Below the pieces are notes generated by a model. That model had not been told where the DNA came from and ran no database searches. It saw nothing but the letters and a program-made list of their open reading frames with translations. Below, piece after piece: positions 1 through 8,085 of a DNA stretch of 64,000 bases. The translations under genes and the position numbers were made by a program. Numbering within the stretch: the stretch's first letter is position 1; every line of letters begins with the position of its first letter. This stretch comes from Spirosoma lacussanchae (lineage in GTDB: Bacteria > Bacteroidota > Bacteroidia > Cytophagales > Spirosomataceae): the NCBI RefSeq assembly GCF_005870035.1, contig NZ_SWJG01000003.1:496001-560000 (forward strand), read 5' to 3'.

Positions 1-49
1 CAAATAGGGCAGCCGCGCACAGGCTGCCCAGCACTAAGGTTCGGTTCAT
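1..49 (-). CDS. N-terminus of an exported protein, cut by the window edge
   Basis: An ATG on the minus strand at 49 opens a frame reading MNRTLVLGSLCAAALF up to the window edge. The short basic start followed by a run of small hydrophobic residues is a typical Sec signal peptide. It begins 10 bases after the stop of the Gfo/Idh/MocA gene, so it is probably the next gene of the glucuronoxylan operon. The function cannot be read from 16 residues. Confidence 0.55.
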   Translation of the reverse strand, partial: MNRTLVLGSLCAAALF

Positions 50-59
50 GGGCGGGGCG

Positions 60-1478
60 TTAACGGACTTTGTTACTGGCCAATGCTTTGATGGCGTACG
101 GGGCCCGCTGCGTGCGAGAGAGCATTTTGTTGGCTTCGGGGTCGTTTTTGAACTGTTCTTTTTTCGGGTCCCAGTACAGTTTGCGGTTTAATTTCATGGC
201 AGCCTGATGGAGCAGGCAGGCGCTACACGAGCGGTGCCCGATTTCGGCCGGCGCGATGGGTTCTTTTCGGCTGATAACGCTCTCCAGCCAATTGCCGTGG
301 TGCTCCTTGCTGACGGTCAGATGGGTTTCGTTGGGGCCAATGACCGACGTCAGCAGTTTAGGATCGCTGGCGTCCAGTTTTTTGGCCGCATTCTGTTTCG
401 CCACCGGGTCGCTGGCCGTAACCGACCCGTCGCCCCGTGATACGAACACCCAGCCTTCAGTGCCTTCAAACCGGATACCGTTGGGAATTTCGTTGCTCAC
501 GATCATGCGAACGCCATTTTCGTACAGGGCCTCCGTGCGGAAGATACCATGAACATCCCAGAGGCCGCTCTTCGGGAAATCGGCTTTGCCCCAGATCTCG
601 ACCGGGCCGGTATGTTCGGTATTCATGGCCCAGTGCGCACAGTCGATGTGGTGGGAGCCCCAGCCGGTAATCATGCCCGCGCCGAACTGTTCGCAGCGGA
701 GCCAGCCTGGTCGGTCGTATCCCGACTGAGGATGAACCCGTTTTTCGGTGTAATAGACTTCTGGCGTGGTACCCAGCCACATGTCGTAGTTCAGGTTTTT
801 AGGAACGGGCATCTGCGGTTCCTCATCGCCCGCGGGGTCGCCGGGGAGGCCGACGTACACCGTTTTTAGCTGCCCGATGCGGCCGTTGCGAACCAGCTCG
901 GCCGCATACCGGAACTGCTCCGACGAGCGCTGCTGGCTGCCTACCTGAACAATACGCCCCGACTGTTTAACGGCATCGGCCATCATACGACCCTCGGCTA
1001 TCGTTAGCGACGCGGGTTTCTGCATGTATACATCCTTGCCCGCCCGTACGGCATCGATCACGATAGGCGCGTGCCAATGGTCCGGGGTGCTGACCAAGAC
1101 GGCGTCGATGTCTTTGTTATTCAGCAGTTCACGGTAGTCGGTATAGACCCGAACGCCGTCGTAATCTTTGCCGGTTTTTTTGGTGTAAAAGCCATTAACG
1201 AGCGTTTTGGCTTCGTTAGCGCGTTTGCTGTCCAGGTCGCAGACGGCCATGATCAGCGCGTTGTCATACTGCCAGACGCCGGGCATATCGTGGCCGCGCG
1301 AAATGCGACCCGTACCAATGGCGCCGATGTTAATCCGATTGCTTGGCGCGTTTTTTCCCAGTACCGAAGCCGGTACAATAGTTGGAAAGCCACCGATGAT
1401 GGCCGTCGACAGGGTCGCCTGGGCGCTGGCCTTCAAAAATGTTCGTCTCGATAACGAGTTTTCAACGGGCTGAGTCAT
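60..1478 (-). CDS. Tat-exported Gfo/Idh/MocA family oxidoreductase
   Basis: A 472-residue NAD(P)-dependent sugar or polyol dehydrogenase-like protein. The N-terminus has a twin-arginine motif (SRRTFLKA) and a hydrophobic stretch, so a folded, cofactor-loaded enzyme is predicted to be exported. The Rossmann motif GAIGTGRISRG lies at about residues 50-60, and the usual EKP motif appears as QKP in DVYMQKPASL near residue 150. The C-terminal half carries the family's substrate-binding fold, with GWGSHHIDCAHWAM as a likely active-site segment. An in-frame TTG lies two codons upstream, but the ATG at 1478 fits the Tat peptide better. It is the last complete gene of the operon, 68 bases after the GH67 gene. 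The substrate is unknown; a glucuronoxylan-derived sugar is an inference from context. Confidence 0.88.
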   Translation of the reverse strand: MTQPVENSLSRRTFLKASAQATLSTAIIGGFPTIVPASVLGKNAPSNRINIGAIGTGRISRGHDMPGVWQYDNALIMAVCDLDSKRANEAKTLVNGFYTKKTGKDYDGVRVYTDYRELLNNKDIDAVLVSTPDHWHAPIVIDAVRAGKDVYMQKPASLTIAEGRMMADAVKQSGRIVQVGSQQRSSEQFRYAAELVRNGRIGQLKTVYVGLPGDPAGDEEPQMPVPKNLNYDMWLGTTPEVYYTEKRVHPQSGYDRPGWLRCEQFGAGMITGWGSHHIDCAHWAMNTEHTGPVEIWGKADFPKSGLWDVHGIFRTEALYENGVRMIVSNEIPNGIRFEGTEGWVFVSRGDGSVTASDPVAKQNAAKKLDASDPKLLTSVIGPNETHLTVSKEHHGNWLESVISRKEPIAPAEIGHRSCSACLLHQAAMKLNRKLYWDPKKEQFKNDPEANKMLSRTQRAPYAIKALASNKVR

Positions 1479-1546
1479 AATCAAAAGGGTTTAGGATTGA
1501 GTAAGCCGGTCACGGGGCCGCCCTACTGGTATAAACTCGTGCTGTA

Positions 1547-3703
1547 TTACCGGAGCAGATACGTTTCGACCGATTGTTTAACTTCGTCGAGGGTCCGTTC
1601 GGGCTGTTTGAAGGGAGCCGGAATAGGCTGTTTGGCGAAGGTTTGCAGGTAAAGCACCCACGCATCGCGCCACCAGATGGCTTCGCGGTGCTGCGTAACC
1701 AACCGGGCTGCCACGTCGGCATGCAGAGCCGGGTTGAGGGCGGGCTTTACCGCGGCCCATTCCTGCTGCATCCAGCGTACCGAGTCGGCACCGGTGTAGA
1801 ACCGGGTGCAAAGTTCATCCCACAGCGTACGACCGGTCGACAGTTTTTTGGTCCAGGGAACGTGGTGGAACCAGAGCAGATACGGCAGCGGGCAAGTGTT
1901 GGGGTTGTTCCATTGCTGTTGCACCTCGGGTCGGTACTGCGCCAGGGCGTTGCTGCCGGTGGCCGTCCGATCGAAACCGACTCCCACTGAGTCGGCCCGG
2001 TGGTAATAAACGGCTGTCCAGTCGGGGCGCGGGCTGCGGGCCTGCCAGGGCTCGGGCGCAAAATGAACCCCTGTCCAGGGTCGGCTAAGCCCCATCGGGG
2101 TGTTGTAATCGACGTAAATATCCCGCGACCGGAGCATCAGGTTCGCAATCCGGCTGGTAGCCTGTGGGTTATGCGTCAGCGTCATGCCGATCCATTCGCG
2201 GGCAATGGCTTCGGCGGAGAGGGTATGATCCCAGGCCAGCCGACCAAAGGCGTACCAATTGGCCTGCGCCATGGGGTGACCCGTCCAGTTCAGGTTCGAG
2301 CCGGTATTAGCCACCCCCGCCATCAGCGTCCTGGACGGTCCGGCGTTCCGGGAGCCGTACAGACTGCCGTCAATCACCCTGGCCACGGTCGATCCTTTGC
2401 CACTGGCGTAGGTATCAGCGTCCAGACATTCTTTAAAGAGGGGCGCTTCGTAGACCAGGTGGGTAGCAAAGCCGAGGTATTCCTGGGTGAGCTGGAATTC
2501 CATACCCAGTGGTGTTTTAGGCATGCTACCGAACAGGGGCGAGAACGGCTCGCGCGGCTGAAAGTCGATGGGGCCGTTCTTGACCTGAACAATTACCTTG
2601 GGGTCGAACTGGCCATCCAGGGGGGTAAACTCTTCGTGGGCCGCTCTGAACCGATCGGCTTTGGGATCGGCTTTATAAACGAACGCCCGCCAGATAACGA
2701 CGCCATCGTAGGGTTTCATGGCTTCGGCCAGCATGTTGGCTCCGTCGGCATGCGTACGGCCGTAGTCCTGTGGCCCCGGCTCGCCTTCTGAATTGGCCTT
2801 GACCAGCAGACCGCCGAAGTCAGGAATAATCTGATAAATCTCTTTCACCTTGTCGTTCCACCATTTCCGTACCTCGGGGTCGAGCGGGTCCGATGTTTTG
2901 AGCTTGCCCAGGGTTTTGGGGGCCGCAAAATAAACTGAGAGGTAGACCCGAATGCCATAGGGCCGGAAAACAGCGGCCAGTGCGGCTACCTTCTGCAGGT
3001 ATTCGGCTGTCATGAACCGGGCGCTGGCGTTGACGTTGTTGACCACGGTACCGTTGATGCCAAGCGATGCGTTGGCCCGGGCATAATCCCGGTAACGCGG
3101 ATCGACCCGCTCGGGCAGTTCGTACCATTTCCAGAGCGATCCACCGGCGTAGCCCCGTTCGATGGTGCCGTCTACGTTATCCCAGTGGTTCAGCATCCGA
3201 TACTGTACTTTCGGGCTGCTCGCCAGGGATAGTCCGTCGAGCGGCTGGCGAGTCTGCATTTGCCGCAGCAGGGCAAAGGCGCCGTAGAGCACACCGGCCT
3301 CGCTTGGGCTGGAGATGGTCAGGGTGTTGCGGTCGGAGGCAATCTGGTAACCTTCGGGGTTGGCGGGTGGGGTGGCGGTTGGGGGGCCTGCGCGTAGCAC
3401 GATGCCGCCCGTTCGGCTACCGGCGCTGTTAATGATCGGAACGGTTTTGCCCAGCAGACCGCGTAAACCGGTCTGCAGTTCTTCGGCCGCCGACCGCAAA
3501 ATCGGTCCTGATCCGGTCAGGGCAATGAACTGAGCGGAGCGGGCATACGCCTGCCGTTTGGCAACATCATCGATCAGGTCGTACTTCAGCCACAGCCGGT
3601 ACCCATCCTCTCCGCCCGGCGGCAGGCTGGTGGGGGTCTGGGCCCGGCTACTGATCAGCAGCAGCAGGCAAGCAAGCACAAAAATCGGTTTGAGATACGT
3701 CAT
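1547..3703 (-). CDS. GH67 alpha-glucuronidase, exported
   Basis: A 718-residue glycoside hydrolase family 67 enzyme. The family removes (4-O-methyl-)D-glucuronic acid from the non-reducing-end xylose of xylo-oligosaccharides. The predicted acid sits in KANSEGEPGP (about residue 290), and the two further family carboxylates are in NGPIDFQPREPF and MEFQLTQEYLG. The start at 3703 is chosen because it gives a clean signal peptide (MTYLKPIFVLACLLLLISS followed by RAQT); the open frame extends 28 codons upstream without such a feature. Length is normal for the family. It follows uxuA by 80 bases on the same strand and complements the GH115 enzyme encoded earlier in the operon. Confidence 0.93.
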   Translation of the reverse strand: MTYLKPIFVLACLLLLISSRAQTPTSLPPGGEDGYRLWLKYDLIDDVAKRQAYARSAQFIALTGSGPILRSAAEELQTGLRGLLGKTVPIINSAGSRTGGIVLRAGPPTATPPANPEGYQIASDRNTLTISSPSEAGVLYGAFALLRQMQTRQPLDGLSLASSPKVQYRMLNHWDNVDGTIERGYAGGSLWKWYELPERVDPRYRDYARANASLGINGTVVNNVNASARFMTAEYLQKVAALAAVFRPYGIRVYLSVYFAAPKTLGKLKTSDPLDPEVRKWWNDKVKEIYQIIPDFGGLLVKANSEGEPGPQDYGRTHADGANMLAEAMKPYDGVVIWRAFVYKADPKADRFRAAHEEFTPLDGQFDPKVIVQVKNGPIDFQPREPFSPLFGSMPKTPLGMEFQLTQEYLGFATHLVYEAPLFKECLDADTYASGKGSTVARVIDGSLYGSRNAGPSRTLMAGVANTGSNLNWTGHPMAQANWYAFGRLAWDHTLSAEAIAREWIGMTLTHNPQATSRIANLMLRSRDIYVDYNTPMGLSRPWTGVHFAPEPWQARSPRPDWTAVYYHRADSVGVGFDRTATGSNALAQYRPEVQQQWNNPNTCPLPYLLWFHHVPWTKKLSTGRTLWDELCTRFYTGADSVRWMQQEWAAVKPALNPALHADVAARLVTQHREAIWWRDAWVLYLQTFAKQPIPAPFKQPERTLDEVKQSVETYLLR

Positions 3704-3783
3704 ATAAAGCGGCTTTGCTTCGGCAAAGCGGTTCTGTTTGGATATGTTGATGGCTCTATCAGCGAGCAGGCTTTTCAGACAGC

Positions 3784-5037
3784 TCAACGGGTAGCGGCAT
3801 ACGGGCGGTACGATGCCTGAGCCGGTTGGTCGGCCAGGCTGCGGGTGATGCCCAGCTCCAGCCCCCGCAGTTCGGCGAGCCCGCGCAGCCGACCAATGGC
3901 CGAATAGCCCGGATACGTTTTCTTGTGCAGGTCGTCGAGCATCTGATGACCATGATCGGGGCGCATCGGAATGGCTGTTACGCCCGTACCGACCCGTTCC
4001 CGGCGTTGCTGTTCCAGCACAATGGCTTTGACAACGGCGTACATGTCGACATCGCCCGCCAGGTGGTCGGCTTCGTGGAAGTTGCGCCAGCCGTCGGTGC
4101 GTTCCTGTTTCGTGGTGCGGAGGTGGATGAAATGAATCCGGTTGCCGAAGCGGTTGATCATGCCCGGCAGGTCGTTATCGGGGCGGATACCCAGCGAGCC
4201 GGTACAAAACGTAATGCCGTTGGCGGTTACCGGACAGGCCTCCATCAGCCGGGCCAGATCCGATTCGGTACTGACCACGCGGGGCAGACCCAGCAGCGGC
4301 ATCGGCGGATCGTCGGGGTGGACACAGAGGTTCACGCCAGCCTTTTCGGCCACCGGCGCGACCTGCTGAATGAAGTAATACAGATTATTCCGCAGCTCGG
4401 TATCGCCAATGCTGGCATACTCGTCGAGCAGGCCCTGAAACGTATCGAGGGTAAAGGCCTCTTCGGAGCCGGGCAAACCCAGCAGCACGATGTTGGCCAG
4501 TTCGGTCACGCGGTCGGGCGTCATCTGCGCGAAGGCGCGGTGGGCCGACTCGATGAGTTCGGGTTCGTAGTCGGCTTCGGCGCCGGGTCGTTTCAGGATG
4601 CAGAGGTCGAATACCGCAAAATCTTCCCACACAAACCGCAGCGCCCGCGAGCCGTCGGGCATCTCGTAGCTCAGGTTCGTGCGCGACCAGTCGAGGACCG
4701 GCATGAAGTTATAGCAAACGGTACGGATGCCGCAGCCGGCCAGGTTGCGGATCGATGCCTTGTAATTCTCGATGTACTGCGCGCGCTCCGGCTGACCTTT
4801 CTTGATGGCTTCGTGAACGGGCAGGCTCTCGACAACGGCCCAGTGCAGGGCCGAATACCGATCGTTGTCGGCTTCAACCAATTGTTTGCGCTGCTCAATG
4901 GCGGCTGTTGGCCATACTTCCCCGACCGGAATCTGGTGCAGGGCCGTAACTACCCCCGCACAACCCGCCTGCCGGATATCCATCAATGAAACCGGGTCGT
5001 TTGGCCCGAACCAGCGCATGGTTTGTAACATTCCCAT
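3784..5037 (-). CDS. uxuA: Mannonate dehydratase
   Basis: Cytosolic UxuA converts D-mannonate to 2-keto-3-deoxy-D-gluconate, the third step of hexuronate degradation. Family signatures are MRWFGPNDPVSL at the N-terminus, MPVLDWSRT, the metal-site segments CVHPDDPP and FCTGSLG, and HFIHLRTT. Two close ATGs, at 5037 and 5031, are both plausible; the open frame runs 13 codons further upstream with no family resemblance. The 417-residue length is slightly above the usual roughly 390-400, with the extra residues at the C-terminus. It lies between the transporter and GH67 genes. The enzyme that makes mannonate from fructuronate (UxuB) is not in this window. Confidence 0.95.
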   Translation of the reverse strand: MGMLQTMRWFGPNDPVSLMDIRQAGCAGVVTALHQIPVGEVWPTAAIEQRKQLVEADNDRYSALHWAVVESLPVHEAIKKGQPERAQYIENYKASIRNLAGCGIRTVCYNFMPVLDWSRTNLSYEMPDGSRALRFVWEDFAVFDLCILKRPGAEADYEPELIESAHRAFAQMTPDRVTELANIVLLGLPGSEEAFTLDTFQGLLDEYASIGDTELRNNLYYFIQQVAPVAEKAGVNLCVHPDDPPMPLLGLPRVVSTESDLARLMEACPVTANGITFCTGSLGIRPDNDLPGMINRFGNRIHFIHLRTTKQERTDGWRNFHEADHLAGDVDMYAVVKAIVLEQQRRERVGTGVTAIPMRPDHGHQMLDDLHKKTYPGYSAIGRLRGLAELRGLELGITRSLADQPAQASYRPYAATR

Positions 5038-5115
5038 AAATGTACACTTTGTAAAGAGAGCACCCCGGCGGATCATGACGACGCGGCCTCCGTATAGCTA
5101 AAAAAAACGTAAACC

Positions 5116-5130
5116 AGCACGTGACGTGCT
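5116..5130. promoter_or_regulatory. 15-bp perfect palindrome between uxuA and the transporter gene
   Basis: AGCACGTGACGTGCT is a perfect inverted repeat about a central G. It lies in the 149-base gap between the transporter stop and the uxuA start. On the transcribed strand it is followed by a T-rich run, so it could be a weak attenuator or a protein-binding site. It differs from the CAACCGATTG operator found upstream of the operon. Confidence 0.3.
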
Positions 5131-5186
5131 TACTGATCCCGGACGTTACCCGGCTGACCGATGCCAGGTCTGACTCGGCAGGCCGA

Positions 5187-6530
5187 TCAGGTCGTGGCCA
5201 CTTTCCGGCGGAACACGAACACGTAAAGCAGGGTCCAGGCTACCAGATATGCCAGCCCGGCTATGTAAAAAATAACGTAATACCCTTCGGATAGCTGCCC
5301 CAGCGCTTTGTAATGATCCAGAATCCGGCCAACCAGCAGGGGAAACATGGCGCCCCCCAGCGTACCGGCCATGGTGCCGAATCCGACTACGCGGCTCAGC
5401 ACATGCTTCGGAAACTGATCGGCAGCAACGGTAAAGATGTTGGCCGACCAGGCCTGGTGGGCGGCCACGGCCAGCGACAGGATGGCAATAACGGGCCACA
5501 TGCTGCTCAACTGGCTGATGAGCATGACCGGCGTAACGCAGATCGCAAACAGAGCCATCGCGTACTGCCGCGCCCGGGTCGGATTCCAGCCTTGCTGGAT
5601 CAGCGTCGAGGAGAGCCAGCCACCGCCTACGCTCCCGATCGTTGCGGCCAGGTAGATGATGATTAGCGGACCGCCCAGCTTTTTGAGGTCGAGGTTATAG
5701 ATGCTGGCCAGGTAGGAGGGTAGCCAGAACAGAAAGAACCACCAGATCGGATCGGTAAGGAGTTTGCCGCCCATAAACCCCCAGATTGCCCGGTTTGAGA
5801 AGATGGCATAGGGGGCTTTCGGCGCATCAACAATCAGGTCGGTGGCAGCCGCATCGCCCGCTACGGTTGGGTCAACGGGCTCGTCGGTGATGTAGGCCAG
5901 CTCGGCCGCGTTGACCCGTTTGTGCTGCGCTGGTACCTCATAATACAACCACCAGATCGCAATCCAGACAAAGCCCAGAGCCCCCGTAACGATAAAGGCC
6001 ATTTGCCAGCCAGCAACCAGCGCCAGCCAGGGAACAACGGCCGGAGCGGCCACAGCCCCAATGTTGGCCCCGGCGTTGAACACCCCCACCGCCAGCGCCC
6101 GTTCTTTCTTGGGAAACCATTCGGCAACAGTCTTGATCGAGGCCGGGAAGTTACCCGCTTCGCCAATGCCCAGCAGCGCCCGGGCCACCATGAACCCCAG
6201 TGTGCCCCCCGCCAGCGCATGACCCATAGCGGCCAGACTCCAGACCAGAATAGCGCCGATGTAGCCCAGCTTCGTGCCGATCCGGTCAATGATGTAGCCA
6301 GCCAGCAGCGTACTGGACCCGTAAAAAAATGTAAATACCGTTACGATATTGGCATAGTCGGACTCGCTCCAGCTAAACTCTTTTTCGAGAATCGGCTTCA
6401 GCAGGCTGATAACCTGCCGGTCGAGGTAGTTAATGGTCGTGGCAAAAAAGAGCAGCGCTACGATGATCCATCGGTAGTTGCTCCGTTTGCCGACGGTAGA
6501 GGTCGTTGCGGGTAAGGATTGTCCGGTCAT
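5187..6530 (-). CDS. MFS hexuronate transporter, ExuT-like (anion:cation symporter family)
   Basis: A 447-residue inner-membrane protein with about 12 membrane segments in two halves. TM1 is followed by INYLDRQVISLLKPILEKEF, typical of the anion:cation symporter family that includes ExuT and GudP. The probable role is uptake of free glucuronate or a related acid sugar. The start at 6530 places the gene 13 bases after the uxaC stop; the longer frame starting at 6587 would overlap uxaC by 44 bases and lacks support. A long cytosolic loop of about 45 residues around 210-255 separates the halves. The uronate role is inferred from the neighbours uxaC and uxuA. Confidence 0.88.
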   Translation of the reverse strand: MTGQSLPATTSTVGKRSNYRWIIVALLFFATTINYLDRQVISLLKPILEKEFSWSESDYANIVTVFTFFYGSSTLLAGYIIDRIGTKLGYIGAILVWSLAAMGHALAGGTLGFMVARALLGIGEAGNFPASIKTVAEWFPKKERALAVGVFNAGANIGAVAAPAVVPWLALVAGWQMAFIVTGALGFVWIAIWWLYYEVPAQHKRVNAAELAYITDEPVDPTVAGDAAATDLIVDAPKAPYAIFSNRAIWGFMGGKLLTDPIWWFFLFWLPSYLASIYNLDLKKLGGPLIIIYLAATIGSVGGGWLSSTLIQQGWNPTRARQYAMALFAICVTPVMLISQLSSMWPVIAILSLAVAAHQAWSANIFTVAADQFPKHVLSRVVGFGTMAGTLGGAMFPLLVGRILDHYKALGQLSEGYYVIFYIAGLAYLVAWTLLYVFVFRRKVATT

Positions 6531-6543
6531 TCCTGGGGTCGGG

Positions 6544-7992
6544 TTAGTGTTTCCAGTCAAAAAAGGTCGAAACGTTGTGATAGGCAATGTTGGCGGTCAT
6601 CTGCCCCAGCCAGGTAAGGTCTCTGGGCAGCAGGCCTTTCTCAACATCGGTGCCGATGATGTTGCAGAGAAGACGCCGGAAGTAATCGTGCCGCGAGAAC
6701 GACAGCAGGCTTCGCGAATCGGTCACCATGCCGATAAACCGGCCCAGCAATCCCATATTCGAGAGAATGTTCAGCTGGGTTTCCATTCCGTCTTTCTGGT
6801 CCAGAAACCACCAGGCCGACCCCCACTGCATTTTGCCCGGCGTGGACTCGCCCGGCGTGGACTCGCCCTGGAAGTTTCCGATCATAGTGGCGAAGGTTTC
6901 GTTATCGGCCGGGTTCAGGTTGTATAGCACCGTTTTTGTCAGTTGCCCGGTTTGGTCGAGGGTGTCGAGGAAACGGGCCAGTCGGGCGGTTTGCGGCAAA
7001 TCGTTGATGGAGTCGACCCCGATATTGATACCAATCTGTTTGGTGAGCCGGGTGTTGATCTGACGCAGCGCACCCAGGTGAAACTGCTGCACCCAGCCGC
7101 GCTGGTGATACATCCGACACAGTTCGAGCAGGATGCAGCCCGTCAGCTGATCGATCTGGTCGGGCGTAACGTTTGTCTGGCCGGCCAGCAGCTGTCGGAA
7201 AGCGGTATCGAGCTGGTTGCTGCGGTTGGCTGTCAGCGGCATTTGCGCCAGGCCGTGGTCGGCGGCCCGGCAACCTGTTTCGTGGAAGAAATTGATCCGT
7301 TGCTGCATCGCTTCCAGAAACGAGTCCAGATCCGTAATAGCCAGACCGCTGACGGTAGCCAGCTCTGCTACGCGAGTACGCCAGGCCTGGCCCGTTGCCG
7401 GAAACAGCGCATCGGGCCGAAACGTCGGGAGCATGGTCAGATCGGTACCTTCGCTGGCCAGCTGCCGATGGTAACGCAGGTCGTCGGTTGGTTCGTCGGT
7501 GGTGCAGATGACCTGCACCTTATGCTCGTTCAGCAGGGCGCGGGCCGTCCATCGCGACTGAAGTTGTTCGTTACACTGGTCGTAGATAGAGCGGGCACTG
7601 GCTTCGTTGAGCAGATCGCTGATGCCAAACGGTTTTTTCAATTCCATATGCGTCCAGTGATAGAGCGGGTTCCGCATCGTATACGGAACCGTATGGGCCC
7701 AGGCGTTAAAAGACCGCCAGGGGTCTGTGCTACCCGTGATGAGCGCTTCCGGAACGCCATTGGCTCGCATGGCCCGCCATTTGTAATGGTCGCCCTGGAG
7801 CCATATCTCGGTCATGTTGTCGTACCGTTTGTCGAGGGCCACTTCGGCGGGCGACAGGTGGTTATGGTAGTCAATGATCGGCAGGTCTCGTACAAACTCA
7901 GCGTAGAGGTAACGGGCCGTTTCGGTTTCCAGGATGAAGTTTTCGTCCAGAAAACCGCGGGTGGTGGGGTGGCTGCTAGGAAGATCAATCAT
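6544..7992 (-). CDS. uxaC: Glucuronate (uronate) isomerase
   Basis: UxaC isomerises D-glucuronate to D-fructuronate (and galacturonate to tagaturonate) in the cytosol. This 482-residue protein shows the amidohydrolase-fold metal motif IDYHNHLSP near residue 45, the family segments WRAMRANG and ICTTDEPTDD, and the C-terminal signature MVTDSRSLLSFSRHDYFRR. The start is the ATG at 7992; a GTG six codons upstream is possible. There is an internal direct repeat, GESTPGESTPG, near residue 405, which looks like a small in-frame duplication in a surface loop. The gene sits between GH115 and the transporter gene in the operon. Confidence 0.95.
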   Translation of the reverse strand: MIDLPSSHPTTRGFLDENFILETETARYLYAEFVRDLPIIDYHNHLSPAEVALDKRYDNMTEIWLQGDHYKWRAMRANGVPEALITGSTDPWRSFNAWAHTVPYTMRNPLYHWTHMELKKPFGISDLLNEASARSIYDQCNEQLQSRWTARALLNEHKVQVICTTDEPTDDLRYHRQLASEGTDLTMLPTFRPDALFPATGQAWRTRVAELATVSGLAITDLDSFLEAMQQRINFFHETGCRAADHGLAQMPLTANRSNQLDTAFRQLLAGQTNVTPDQIDQLTGCILLELCRMYHQRGWVQQFHLGALRQINTRLTKQIGINIGVDSINDLPQTARLARFLDTLDQTGQLTKTVLYNLNPADNETFATMIGNFQGESTPGESTPGKMQWGSAWWFLDQKDGMETQLNILSNMGLLGRFIGMVTDSRSLLSFSRHDYFRRLLCNIIGTDVEKGLLPRDLTWLGQMTANIAYHNVSTFFDWKH

Positions 7993-8085
7993 GCGTCTGT
8001 TCACGGGCACTGAATCGGATTGGGCGGAAGGTCTTTCTGGTTATGCAGATGACTGTCGCTGGCGGTTCCGGTGCCCCGATTAAGT

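Noticed and set aside
3826..4989. Long plus-strand open frame of 387 codons opposite uxuA
   Set aside because: It mirrors a well-supported gene with family motifs on the minus strand; the translation has no recognisable domain and results from GC-rich third positions.
6830..6875. Tandem repeat in uxaC (two copies of a GESTPG-coding unit)
   Set aside because: Only two short copies in a coding loop; too small to be a CRISPR or functional repeat, noted in the gene entry instead.
6943..8013. Plus-strand open frame of 356 codons opposite uxaC
   Set aside because: Antisense shadow of UxaC, which has clear metal-site and C-terminal motifs on the other strand.
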